Source of the DNA: Euglena gracilis
Taxonomy: Eukaryota; Euglenida; Euglenophyceae; Euglenales
Assembly (NCBI GenBank): GCA_039621445.1
Contig: CP154954.1
Coordinates: 46,603,847-46,667,846, forward strand
DNA length: 64,000 nt
Direction: 5' to 3'
Made by a program: the position numbers and the translations under genes. The notes under the pieces were generated by a model that was not told the origin of the DNA, searched no databases, and saw only the letters and a list, made by a program, of their open reading frames with translations. Below are positions 38,589 through 49,003 of the stretch, in pieces. Each line of letters starts with the position of its first letter. Position 1 is the stretch's first letter.

Positions 38589-41064
38589 TAACTAAGGGAG
38601 GGGAAATGTTTGAACCTGCAGATTTATTTTGCAAAACATTCAGATCTGAAAAAGATGGGTCAGCACTGGGCACCGTGCTGGCCAGTGAGCTGGAAGGCTG
38701 CCCCAGGGGCTGCTGCGGTCCAGCCGACGGCAGGCCCAGCCCCCTTGGCAGCCCGTGAGCAGGCTGCGGCTGGCCTGCTGGCTGGCCAGGCTGCTGGGCT
38801 AGCTGGACGACGGGCTGCTGGGCCAGCTGCTGCCCAGGCTGTGGCAGCTCCACTGGGTGTAGGGGCTGCTGGCTGCCCTGCCGCAGCCACCACATGTCAG
38901 AAATTTTCTGCAAAACTTCTCTCGGTTCTGCAGTTGGATGTACGGGTCCATTTTTTTGTAAATCCTGCAGCACTTTCTGTAACTCGAAAGTATTCCCCCC
39001 AACTTTTGCAAGTCCCTGACTGAATTCCTCCACCAGCCCACCAAATTTTATCTCCTGGGAAAAAATCTGCTGATAAACACTCTGAAAATTCTGCTGACAA
39101 TCCGTCAACAGTTTTTGCATTTCTGAGTGCCGTTTCTCTACTTCATCTGAAATATTCTGGTGCAGTTTTTGAATACCCCCACCAAAACCATGGAGGGCCG
39201 TATTCATTGCTGAATTTTGCTCACCCAGCTGGCGAACATAATCAGCGAACTGCTGGAGCCGCTGAGCCTGGCCCTGGACCGTACTACGCAGCGATACCAG
39301 GTCAGCGCGAAGTTCAATGATTTTGGCAGCAACAACGGCCAGCTCCTGGAGAGTTTCTGCCTCCCCCCCCTGAGCGGGCTGGGCGGCTTTAAACTTCTCA
39401 GCAAACCGCTGAAATTTTTCAAGCACGAGATCCTTAATTGGTAAGGCAGCCACCTGATTTTGCACTTGTTTAAAAATTTCCTGTGGCAGGCTGTCCAAAA
39501 TTCGTAAAAAATTTTGCCTCAGGGCCAAAAACTGATCACGGCTCGAAGAAAACTGCTGGGCCAGTTTTTCCTCAAAACTTTTTTCCTGCCCGACAAAAAG
39601 TTCAGGTGCCTGTGCGTCAATTTTTTGCACAGAAATTTGCACCTGGGCCTCACATTTTTTCTCAAAAAGTTCAAAAATATGGAGGCAGTCAGCCCTGGCC
39701 GTTTCTTCGATTCGTGCAGCTATGTGCTCGACCAGGTGGTTGTCGACAGCGGGGGGTTGTTGCTGCTGCTGCTGCTGCAGAACCCACTCTTCGTTGGCTT
39801 TTTCCAAAGCCAAAACCCGAAAAGTCAGGTGCTGCACAGTCCGCTTGAGGTCTCTGTTGCTTTGTAAAAATTGCCCCCAGGGGTCTTCAAATCCCTGATT
39901 TTGTGAACCCCCCCTGGGGGTGGCTTCAGAACTTTCATAGGCTGGGGGTTGGACCTCCTCCTCACCCCCCTCGATGAAAATATGAGGATGCTGGGGGCCT
40001 GCAGCAGCTGCTGGCTGACCGTGATCAACCTCACGGTGCAGCCGTTTTTGCTGAACTTCATCACTACCTGGTGATGAAGCTGGTGTTCGGGGTCGCCGAG
40101 TAGAAGTAGAGCTTGGCTGGTCCTTCGGGTTTTCCTCTGCCTGCTCGACTTCTGCTCCGACCCGTTTGCTGCTGTCCCAGTTATTATTATCGTTTAAGCC
40201 CAGCACATTGACATGTGCTTGCTTTTCAAAGAAAACTGGGCTGGTGTTATCACCCCCCTGCCCTGCCGAGGCACTTGCCGTTTCCTTCACCAGCCCATCT
40301 ACCTGGGATGGTTGGGAAAACTGCAAAAATGCTACCGGCTCTTGGGCTGGTGTTGAAGAAACTGGTTGAGCTGGAGGCAAAGGCAATGCAAAAGCGGGTA
40401 ATGATGGCAGATTCCCTAAATTTTGTACCCACGAAAAGTCTGGGAGAGGTTGCAACTCAGGCAGCATAAAACCGTACCCCATATTTTGCAAAGGAAAAAC
40501 CCCTGAAAAAGGCTCTGGAAAACACGGTTGGTTGGAAATGACAACCTGGCCATCCCCACCCTGAAATACCAACATCTGTCCCATATTTGTGGGGGTTCTG
40601 AGTTCAGCCAAACTGGTTTCGGGTCCCAACTCCCTGTTCCCCGAAACTCCAATCGTCAGATTTGCCATCTGAGATTGGGCCATTGGCTGATCATCAAAGA
40701 AAACATTCTGAGCAGGGATTTCCAACCCAAAATTTCCGACTGAAGGCTGAAGGATCAACCTCTGCTTACCATGTTTCACACCCGTGCTGCCATGTCCCCC
40801 GGCAGCACTGGGGTGTAGCGAAAACCCCCGCCCCGGGCCAGTTTCCGGCGTAGGATCGTTTTTTGGCTCCTCGAGCCGACTTGTGTCGGAAATTTCTTCC
40901 CATTCTGGCCCCCCCTGTGGCCGAAACTGGGCCATCATTTCCAAGGAGGAACTTCCCAGTGGACGCTCCCCGACCCCTGAGGGGGGTGTCACTGGGATCT
41001 CCAAGGGGGGTGCCTTTGGGGTTTCAACCCCTCCCTGCTCAGCTGAACCAGTGAGAGCCAACAC
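38416..41064 (-). CDS. gag: Gag N-terminal region, long coiled coil, starts inside the LTR
   Basis: 882 residues, far longer than the usual Ty3/gypsy Gag N-terminus. Residues 1-97 are encoded by the 5' LTR and 98-105 by the primer site itself (KQRLIL), so the frame crosses the LTR boundary without a stop. Residues 105-390 are Pro/Gln/Asn-rich with a PPAY motif (373-376). About 395-720 is almost entirely amphipathic helix with a seven-Gln tract at 430-436, predicted by eye as coiled coil. 740-800 is a Gln/Pro/Ala/Gly-rich spacer. It resembles the coiled-coil Gag segment of the forward units. The real start codon is uncertain; in the other LTR copies the same frame extends further upstream. Confidence 0.75.
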   Translation of the reverse strand: MLALTGSAEQGGVETPKAPPLEIPVTPPSGVGERPLGSSSLEMMAQFRPQGGPEWEEISDTSRLEEPKNDPTPETGPGRGFSLHPSAAGGHGSTGVKHGKQRLILQPSVGNFGLEIPAQNVFFDDQPMAQSQMANLTIGVSGNRELGPETSLAELRTPTNMGQMLVFQGGDGQVVISNQPCFPEPFSGVFPLQNMGYGFMLPELQPLPDFSWVQNLGNLPSLPAFALPLPPAQPVSSTPAQEPVAFLQFSQPSQVDGLVKETASASAGQGGDNTSPVFFEKQAHVNVLGLNDNNNWDSSKRVGAEVEQAEENPKDQPSSTSTRRPRTPASSPGSDEVQQKRLHREVDHGQPAAAAGPQHPHIFIEGGEEEVQPPAYESSEATPRGGSQNQGFEDPWGQFLQSNRDLKRTVQHLTFRVLALEKANEEWVLQQQQQQQPPAVDNHLVEHIAARIEETARADCLHIFELFEKKCEAQVQISVQKIDAQAPELFVGQEKSFEEKLAQQFSSSRDQFLALRQNFLRILDSLPQEIFKQVQNQVAALPIKDLVLEKFQRFAEKFKAAQPAQGGEAETLQELAVVAAKIIELRADLVSLRSTVQGQAQRLQQFADYVRQLGEQNSAMNTALHGFGGGIQKLHQNISDEVEKRHSEMQKLLTDCQQNFQSVYQQIFSQEIKFGGLVEEFSQGLAKVGGNTFELQKVLQDLQKNGPVHPTAEPREVLQKISDMWWLRQGSQQPLHPVELPQPGQQLAQQPVVQLAQQPGQPAGQPQPAHGLPRGLGLPSAGPQQPLGQPSSSLASTVPSADPSFSDLNVLQNKSAGSNISPPLVIEGGFVLEDMQDTAVVSCVSLCVPPHVSAAPAFSIRPIGTGGGCSQPRSRVGFSFYQ
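40752..40771 (-). other. Primer binding site, initiator tRNA-Met type
   Basis: Directly beside the 5' LTR the minus strand reads TGGTAAGCAGAGGTTGATCC. It pairs with the 3' end of eukaryotic initiator tRNA-Met (PBS form TGGTAGCAGAGG), apart from one extra A. The host tRNA sequence is needed to confirm. Confidence 0.7.
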
Positions 41065-41862
41065 CCACCCTGGGTGTCATTTCTCACAGTTTCTGGGCCA
41101 AAAAAGGGGGTTTTGGGGAGAAAAATGGCCTGTGGTTGCCTGAGTTGAGGAGTCCCACCCCCCTGCCCCTTTTCACACAGATGAGGTGGGGGGAAGACAA
41201 ACCTCACCTTCTTCAAATGACTGATTGTTTTGTTGATCTTCCATTTGCAATTGAAATTCCAAATTCAATACTTGATTGTAATTGAATTGCCACAAAAAGT
41301 ACAATGGTGCAACCGGTAAAGAGGAAAACCCTGTGAAAAGAAAGTGATTTTGATGCCCTTGATGGGCAGTTAAATTTAGGATTGAGTGCGCTGATTCCTA
41401 AGCGCTCTCAAAACCCCAAATCCTTACCCATTGCATCAAAATCAACCAACCCAGGTCAAAATCAAGGTTCCCCCCCTTGATTTTGATAAATTATGCTCAA
41501 TTCCATCATTATTGAGCTTTGCAAATCCCTACAAAAACTCCAGGAACTCAGGCGCCAATCTCAGAGAAATCTGTTCCAAGCGCTTGCAAGCGCTCTCACC
41601 AAATCCAACATTTTCCCTTAAAACCAAAGGAAAAATGCATAAAAAGCTTAAAAATATGCTAAATAGACCCAAAATGACCATTTGGGAATACCTAGCATCA
41701 CTGAATCTCTCTCCTTGCACAACCAAACCATGGGCGCCCTAGGAGAGGGAATTTTAATGGAAATCTTTAGAAAGCCTTAAAATTAGAGTTAAACCGCCCT
41801 TAAAAAGGCCTTCTAAAAAGGAAAAACTCCGCCGCCCGGCGGTCGACCTCAAAAGGTCGTCA
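40772..41862 (-). repeat. 5' LTR of the minus-strand element
   Basis: 1091 bp, paired with 28796-29884. Its U5-side part encodes the start of the Gag frame. The equivalent frame in block B's LTR (59596 down to 59064) is open from MYFLWQFNYN for over 175 residues, suggesting the Gag start lies still further upstream in the LTR. In this copy that longer frame is broken by small indels. Confidence 0.93.
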
Positions 41863-41866
41863 CACG
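41863..41866. other. Target site duplication CACG, right
   Basis: Pairs with 28792-28795. Removing one copy and the element restores the CxxC of the interrupted integrase finger. Confidence 0.85.
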
Positions 41867-42390
41867 TGCCAAGCAAGTTCAAGGCGGGAGACTTTGAAGG
41901 GACCCATATATTCAACACCCATTCCACCGGCACCCATGGCGAGTGTGGCCTTAGATGTTTTCAAAATGCCATTGGCAAAGTATGAGGGGGAAAAGTACAA
42001 TACCATGGCGGTGTGTGTTGACCGGCACTCCGGTTGGATCGTGGCCATACCGTTTTTAGAAAACGCTCAAACATTCGGGGGCTTTTCGGATTCCTTCAAT
42101 CATTTCTAGTGACCAAGGGAGTCATTTCGCGAACACATGGTGGCAAACCTTGTGCTCATTTTTGGGACTTCGACAAGCTTTTTCTCAAGGCTACCACCAA
42201 GAAGCCAACGGGCCGGTGGAAAGGGGGTCAACAAGTAATGCAGATTTTGACGAAATTCTTTGTGGACGGAAAAATGATTTGGGTTGAGGCTCTACCCCAA
42301 ACCTTGGACAGGCGTCTTGATGTGAAGGGGGAGTGTGGTTTTAGCCCACACCAAATTATGACCGGTATGAAACGTCCCTTTGGGGGGGGG
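41867..42390 (+). pseudogene. pol: Rest of the interrupted integrase, unit A3
   Basis: It continues the finger (second Cys, then QASSRRETLKGPIYSTP), followed by the catalytic-core start VALDVFKMP and VDRHSGWIVAIP. After frameshifts come the remains of the second and third acidic motifs (GSHFAN-like; EANGPVER-like) and WVEALPQTLDR. It ends in the GMKRPFGG segment at a run of nine G, where block B begins. The chromodomain region of this older element is therefore missing. Confidence 0.8.
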
Positions 42391-42831
42391 ATATGACCGC
42401 CTAGGAGCCCTATCCGGGTATGAGCAGGATATGAGCCTGCCCCCCCCCTTCCACACCTCTCCCATCTGCTTTTCAGCGATTCGCTTGACCAACCCCGCGT
42501 GCCTTTGGCACACCCAAAGTGGGTGGATGGGCCACTTTGTCAGGAAACCTGCCAAGCCCCGTTTCCCACAGTGGGCTTTTTTACACCCCACCTAAGCCGA
42601 AACGGCTAATAGGTAACCGCGAAACGCGGCTAACCTTTTGCACGTTTTTGGGCTTTGGGTGGATGCCACTGTGCGGAAAGGAGAGACACCGAATGGAGAA
42701 GTGAACCCCACCTGGGGCAGCGTCAGATATCCTGACTGGACTGGAAATCCTGGTCCATGAAGGAAATCGGGCGTAGCCCTGGGAGGGGGATGTGTACCAG
42801 GCACGTCCCAGCTCTGTAGGATATCTGCAGA

Positions 42832-43341
42832 GTGGGTTCTGTGACGGTCACACCACTGTGGAAAACCACAGCTGGTAGGATCGTGGCAGACCCTTCTGGG
42901 ATCTGCCACTGGACGCGTCAGCACTTTTCTCTCCTTCCCCCAAAGGTGGTATTCTTCACTGTCATCACTTCCAAGTTTGACCATTGGTTTTGTCAGAGGG
43001 AAAAACCCTCGGAACAGTCGAACTTGATCTCAGAAGAAACTTCTGAGTCTTTGCTTTGTGCTTTGCTTCTTGGGGAATTGGGAAGAAAAGGGGAAAACCA
43101 CTTTTCGTTACTCCAAAGACTTTTCCCTACCATAAGTAGGCTGCGCACCAAGGCGAAAGCGAAAGGCTTTTACAGAAAGTCCCAAAAAGGGGAAAAGGGA
43201 AAGCTTTGGACGTACACTGGAGGTTGGTTGTCGTTTTGCGAGCATCCATTTGGACCCGAAAAGCCCTTGTACATCATATGTCGAACTCGAATTGAAGAAC
43301 GCCTTCACCTCATTCGTGAAAAGAAAGGGAAGAGAAAATAA
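42832..43341 (+). CDS. Conserved 169-residue open frame, block B copy
   Basis: Same length and essentially the same protein as the frame at 6403-6912. The short paralogue follows at 43527-43754. Confidence 0.3.
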   Translation: MGSVTVTPLWKTTAGRIVADPSGICHWTRQHFSLLPPKVVFFTVITSKFDHWFCQREKPSEQSNLISEETSESLLCALLLGELGRKGENHFSLLQRLFPTISRLRTKAKAKGFYRKSQKGEKGKLWTYTGGWLSFCEHPFGPEKPLYIICRTRIEERLHLIREKKGKRK

Positions 43342-44348
43342 AACTTTCTCTTTTTGGAGCTTTCTTCTTCCTCACCCACAACATCCGTCATCTAAGGAAC
43401 TGTGTACCAAGCACGATCCCAGTTCTATGGTTCGCCATAGAACAACTCCGTCACAATCTGAATTCGGAGTATAGTCTCAGAAGTGGGTGGGATTGTGGCT
43501 GAGCTTGGGGAAATTCGTTCACAACCATGTGTGATCACGCGACCTCCTCTGTGCAGGTGTTATTCTTTTCTTCGCTTGATTTCAAGTTTGATCTGTTCTG
43601 TGAAGTCCGGAAAGGACAGCCAAATCACTTGGCATTATTTGTTGTAGCCCATAAGGCTCTTTCGCCTGCCTTGTGCTCTGCTGTCTTAAGTGGGGGAAAG
43701 GGCTTTACTACTTTTCAACAAATGTATTATCTTATTTTTTTTGTTAAGCATTGACTCACTGAACAGGTAAGCCTCCTTCCCAGCGTGTGTCACACCCATC
43801 GGTGTTCGTGTCGAGTAATCATCCCCCCGCCCAATGGGCACCCCCACACCCATCAGCGTCCACCTCTATAGAGTTACCCAATGCCCAACAGGCACAAGCC
43901 CTTTTGTTAGAAAGCCGATCAGCTATCAGCTATTCCCCCCGAAGGAGATCTCGCACTGGTGCCGATAGGCACATTTGACTATAAGGAGGATGCGCCACGA
44001 CAACTTTTTGTCAAGGGTGGGTTATAAACGCCGTGTTTTTTCCAACCCCTCCCCATGCGCTTCCCTTCACAAGTCCAATAGAACAAATGCCAGTACCACC
44101 TGATGCGGATCATTTTTCTGCATGACGGTTTCCCGCTAATGCAAGCCCCGCAGAATCCATGAGCAATGATGTGGAAGAGTTGGGAAATACTTCCATTCAT
44201 CCTGTTACCGTGATTCAGCGCATAGTCGCAAATCTCCCGGTTGACCACCCGCTTGTGTGACAAATTTCTTCTGTACACACTTGTGTTGCAGATTGCGCTA
44301 TGACGCTTAACAAGGTTTTGAGTATTTGATGAAAACAACCAAAAGTTT

Positions 44349-44876
44349 GTGGAAAACAAGCTGGATTACTTATGGAGTTATGTGCGTGATGTTGGTGAAT
44401 CTTGCCAAACGAATTTTCACTCCAACAATGTGGACCTAGCGACTTTGCGTCAAGGTTTGCAGAAGTTGCATGAACCCCTCATTGAAAGTCCCAATTTGGG
44501 ACAAGTTATCAATTTGCTGCAATTATCTACCCTTGCAACTGCATTTCAGGAAGCGCAACGGCGCATTTTCCAGTTGAGCGGTGATTCCGCGAACTTTTCC
44601 CACTGTTTTTCCCAAGCGCATGAAATTTTTGCCCACTTGCACATCCCCTTGTGGGTTGCCTTTTGGCCCCCTCAACCTGCCCCATCCTTTACCTACCCTT
44701 GCCTTGGCCAAAAAGGCTGTGGGGTCCCCTTGGGGGCCAGTGGGGCCTCCAAAGGCCCTTGGGGGCCTTGGAGCCCCCTCGCGGCCCTTCGTGGCCCCTT
44801 TGGGCCCCCTTGTGACCCCTCCTTGGGGCGGTCACCGCTGGACCGCGCACAAGATGTTCAGTGGACCATAGATTAA
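44349..44876 (+). pseudogene. Leader/Gag-N frame, unit B1
   Basis: 175 residues, matching 7906-8433 with a few replacements (Gly to Trp at PLWVAFW). Confidence 0.4.
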
Positions 44877-47832
44877 CAGCCAACGAGGGGACGTTAATTT
44901 TGACACAGCCAGACCCTGAAAATTTAATGTCCGCAGATTTAACATCTGAGTCTTCTAATCTGGCCATAGGGGGGCCAGCCGGGCTGTTAAATCATGCAGG
45001 GTCTAACATGGAAATCAGGAGGGATGAGGAAATGGGACTAGAATTGCCAGTTTTTCAGCCCCCCCGTTTTTGGACCACGGCCACCCGAATCAAATTGTCA
45101 GTGATGGGGGGTGACGCAATGACTTTAGTTTGACTCTTTGGACCAGGAATTGAGCTGGAGCATAACTAACCGGGAGAGCATAATTCCCTCCCAGGTCGTA
45201 ATTGAAAATCGGCTGGAAGATTGTGAGAAGAATTTAGCTGAAAAGAATGCCAGAGCACAGGCAGAACTTTTGCAATCCATTCCTGAAAATATGGGGAGGC
45301 GAACGGCTGAAATGTGCAGCCAGTTTGAGCACGAAAAACCAAAACGTCAGGAGCAAATTCAGCAATCAGTCGGTCAATTTCTTTTTTGATGCCAGGATTG
45401 AGGGAGTGCTGTGGAAAACATTGCAAACAGCCACAAACCTCTTTTGGGGATTGAAGTTAAAAGGCAGATCGAAGGAAAGTTTCATGATCTTGAGAAAAAA
45501 GTTACGAGATTTTCTGGGTGGTGAACTGGCATAACTTGAGAGCCATAGAAAAGATGGTCAGAAAAAATTGTTTGCGCCAGGTGGGTTGATCGAACAAGTT
45601 GGAATTTGTTTGCATTCTGTTGAGGGAATTAACTCAGATTTTCAGAAGGAAATTTTTTGCAGTTCGACAAGCAAATCGTGAGCTATGCTCTGGGGTGGAC
45701 AGAAAATTGCTGAAAACGCTGCTGGGCTGAAAATGGTGGGGGAGGAATCAAAATCAAGTTTTGGGACATTTACCCAGGAAAATCAGCAGCGATTTGACGC
45801 AACTGGAAACGAGAGCAAAGCTCTGGGGGGTAGGATCACAGCAACTGAGAAATTTCTGGGCAGCTAGGAGGTGCCTTGGGAGAAGGTGGTTGAAATGCTG
45901 GGGAAATCAGAAGCAACAATTCAACTGGATGTTTGGAGGGAAATGGCCGCCCAGGTCAGAAAAATGATGAAATCTTTGATGGTGCAAATGAAGGATGAAA
46001 ATCTGAGGCAACCCCAAAAGGAAGAACATTTTTAAAAATTGCAGACTGACATTGAAATGGAGTGAAACAGCAATTTTTCACAGTTTTGATGAACATGCAG
46101 ACAGATTTTCAGTGTGAAAAGAGTTAACGGGATGGTTTGCAAAAAACCGTATCAAACTTTGCGGTTCGGGAAATTTCAGCCGAAAATGCACAGCAAACTG
46201 ACCGCAAGGCTCCTGAAGTGGCCCAGCCCAACGCAACATATCAAAAGAATTAAGGATTTTTTGGAATTAAGAGGGTGTCACCGGCTCAATCATCTTGGAT
46301 TTTCGGGGTTAGGGGGTGACCACAACGATGCCATGTGAAGTCTGGGATGTAGATCTGAGCGGGTGCAGACCATCAAGTAGTTTTCCGGGGGTGCAATTGC
46401 AAAAAATCAGGTCATTGGCATTTGTGCAATGGGGGAGGCACCCCAACGACCCGCAGTCATAAGTGTTGGTAACCCAGCGGTGCAGCATGTGTTTAGAAAT
46501 TTGATTGCACCCAAATTTTCGGGGAAATCCCAGGATTGGTTGCAATTTTGTGAGGTTTGGCAGGCGTTTTCAAGGAAACTGAATTCTGCAGGGGGGGAAG
46601 TGAGTGAAGATTTCAAAATTGCTCTCTTGGAGGATTGTCTTGACGAAACGAGCAAAAAAATTCTGAAGCTCCATCTCAATGAAGGGGAGATAAATTTTAA
46701 TGCCGTTTAGGGTCACCTGGAAATGACATTTTCAGGGAATCAGGAAGGTGGGGCAAAACAAAGTTGGCAGCAGGTGAGCCTTTTTAATATGGGCAAAGTA
46801 GCCCTTGAGGACTGGCTTGAGTTTCAGGCAAAGCTCAATATGGCCAAGTGCAAGGTTAAGGATGTCGGGGAGGGGGAAGCAAAACGACATTTGTTGCAGA
46901 AACTTCCCTCATTCATCCTAAAATGGGTTTCATATGAGAGGAAATGGAGGCTGAATAATCAGCCACCCTTACGCCTAACGGTGCCAGTGAATAGGATTCA
47001 GAAATGATTTCGAACAGCTTGGGGAGAATGCTTGGAAAAAGACCCACAAAAGTGTCGGAAATTCACGAGGGGTAATTAGAAGTCATTTTCCCTGACATTT
47101 CTGCCTATGAAAAAGTCAAACGTTTTTATGGCAAAGAGTTTGACGATTCAGTCGTTTTGTTTCAGGTTCAGGAAATTGAACCAATTTCGACCACCGAGGA
47201 TATTTTCAACCTCGTGAAAACAAAGTTGACACTCAGAAACAAAAATGAAGCCTTGCAAAGTTCTTTTTCATCCCCAGGCTATCAAGGGTTTAGGCGTTCA
47301 AGATCGGTTGGCGCTGAAAATCGATGGGGTGACAATCGGGGAGCCGGAAGGGTATACCCCGGGTAGGGCAACGAAACATCCCCCAACCAGAAGCAAATCA
47401 CAAATCAGCGAAACAGCATAACCTGATCAATCTGTTGCGTTATCATCCTCAAATGTGCAGACATCAAGCACTTCTTCAATGCTGAAAATTGTGGAGAACC
47501 CACCCAATGGGCAAAGACCGGTGGTGGGGGGGGCACAATGGATCCCACCCCCGTCACAATCAACAACGCCCTATTTTGCTAGACAAGCCCCGTGGAACAG
47601 AAACAATTTTCAGCCGTATGACAAAGGCAGCCAAGGGAAAGGAGGGAACAATTCCCAGGGATATGGGGAAAATAACACCCAATGGTATGGAGGGAACCAA
47701 CAGGGGTACAAGGGGAAGGGTGGTAAGGGCAGGGGGAGACAGAAGGTTATGACCAGAATTTCAGTTCCAAAGGGGGGAATGGCAAGAACAATAACCCTAC
47801 ACCAACGATGGCCCCCCCATGTACGCCTTTAG
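44861..47832 (+). pseudogene. gag: Gag, unit B1
   Basis: Coiled-coil frames to about 46035, capsid pieces 46429-46710 and 46723-47007 with the shared TAG between them, then 47157-47366 and the Gly/Gln-rich part 47455-47832. Confidence 0.75.
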
Positions 47833-48148
47833 GGATGCTTGGGTAAAATTTATCAGGGGCTTATGACCCCAGGCAGTGAAACCCCCAACCCCAGCTTCTA
47901 AACCTGACCCTTCCACCCATAAACACCAAACCACGAACAATCGAACCACAAACGAAATGACCGGGAGCGGAGCTTGGAGTGTAAGTCAAATTGGCTGGCC
48001 GAGCCCAGCGTGATTGAGTGAGGGAGCGAGAAGCCAAGACCACCCGGAGCCAAGGAGAGCAGGCACGGCGAGGAAGCGGGCGAAGAAGGTATGAAGGGGA
48101 AGCGAATCCCCTCCCATTCCTTTCGCGTGCACATCCCTCCCAATTCCA

Positions 48149-49003
48149 CATGCCAATACAAAACTCTCATGATTGTTTGAGTGGAAATAGGTGGGCCTCA
48201 AACAAAAAGTTGGCCAGAAACTTTCCCAGGGAATTGGACCTTTATTCTGGGAGTCATTCAGTGGAAAATTGGTTGCAGGAAAAGCGTTATGAGGCCGTTT
48301 CAGTGGACATAAACCCAGGTTTTCACCGAACCCATCCCGTGGACATACCTACCGTGGGAGTATCGAGCATACCCCCCTGGAAACTCTGAGTTCATAACGG
48401 CATTTGTGCCTTGCACGGGGTACAGCCGTGCTAAGAGGTGGGAGAAAGAAATTTGGAGTGGCAGACCAACTTGTGACAATAACTTTGTTAATCGTGGAAT
48501 ATTTTCAGCCCAAATTATGGTGGATTGAAAATCCCCGAACGAGACTTTTGCCAAAAACGCATTGTGTGCAACACTTCAATTTTATCGATGTGGATTATTG
48601 TCAATGTTCTGACTGGGGATACCAAAAACCCACTCGGATTTGGGGGAGTGAAAATTTGTTGAGTTTGAAAACAAACTTTGTGATGGGAAAAACCTGCCCG
48701 CATTTGATTGTGAGGGAAGGGGGTGGTTTGGGTCACAAAGAACAATTTGGAGGAAACGGAATGAGGGTGAGCATTCAACAAAAATGGGGGCCACCTGAAA
48801 AATTGGTTGAGTACCTTCTTTCGGTCCTTGATTTTAAGAAGAAAATATTTTCCTTTAGGTATGAGGATTATGTCGTTCGAAACTCATTTGTGCAAATGAT
48901 TGAGGAGAATTTTCAAATAAGGGCCGAGAGGAGAATCTCCAAAGAAGGGCCGAGGTGGATTTTTTTGCTTCTACCCAAAATTTTCAGTGCACATCATGTT
49001 TGA
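48149..49003 (+). pseudogene. C5-cytosine DNA methyltransferase, unit B1, broken
   Basis: Motif I LDLYSGSHSV as in A3, but the rest of the domain as in A1 (WWIENPRTRLL). Motif IV again has Val-Pro-Cys. Confidence 0.85.

Larger units (their letters stand above)
28796..41862 (-). mobile_element. Near-complete Ty3/gypsy element with DNA methyltransferase and chromodomain
   Basis: 13,067 bp, TG...CA ends, LTRs of 1089 and 1091 bp, 4-bp target duplication, primer site beside the 5' LTR and polypurine tract beside the 3' LTR. Coding order from 5' LTR: Gag, CCHC, methyltransferase-protease, RT, RNase H, integrase, chromodomain, then 1.9 kb of G-tract-rich 3' sequence. The order RT-RNase H-IN and the chromodomain place it with chromoviruses of Ty3/gypsy. 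About two dozen differences between its two LTRs (roughly 2.4%) show it is not brand new. Six or seven frame changes break the polyprotein. Confidence 0.93.
5962..42390. repeat. Block A of a large head-to-tail duplication
   Basis: Sequence from 5962 (ATATGACTGCC) reappears at 42391 (ATATGACCGCC) and stays collinear to the end of the window. The offset is 36.43 kb over the leader and first array unit. It falls to about 30.2 kb after one extra 6.24-kb unit present only in block A. All nested insertions are shared. Block A is 36,429 bp. The boundary with block B joins a broken integrase reading frame to the middle of the 1.18-kb repeat, so it is a rearrangement junction and not an element end. 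Confidence 0.9.
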
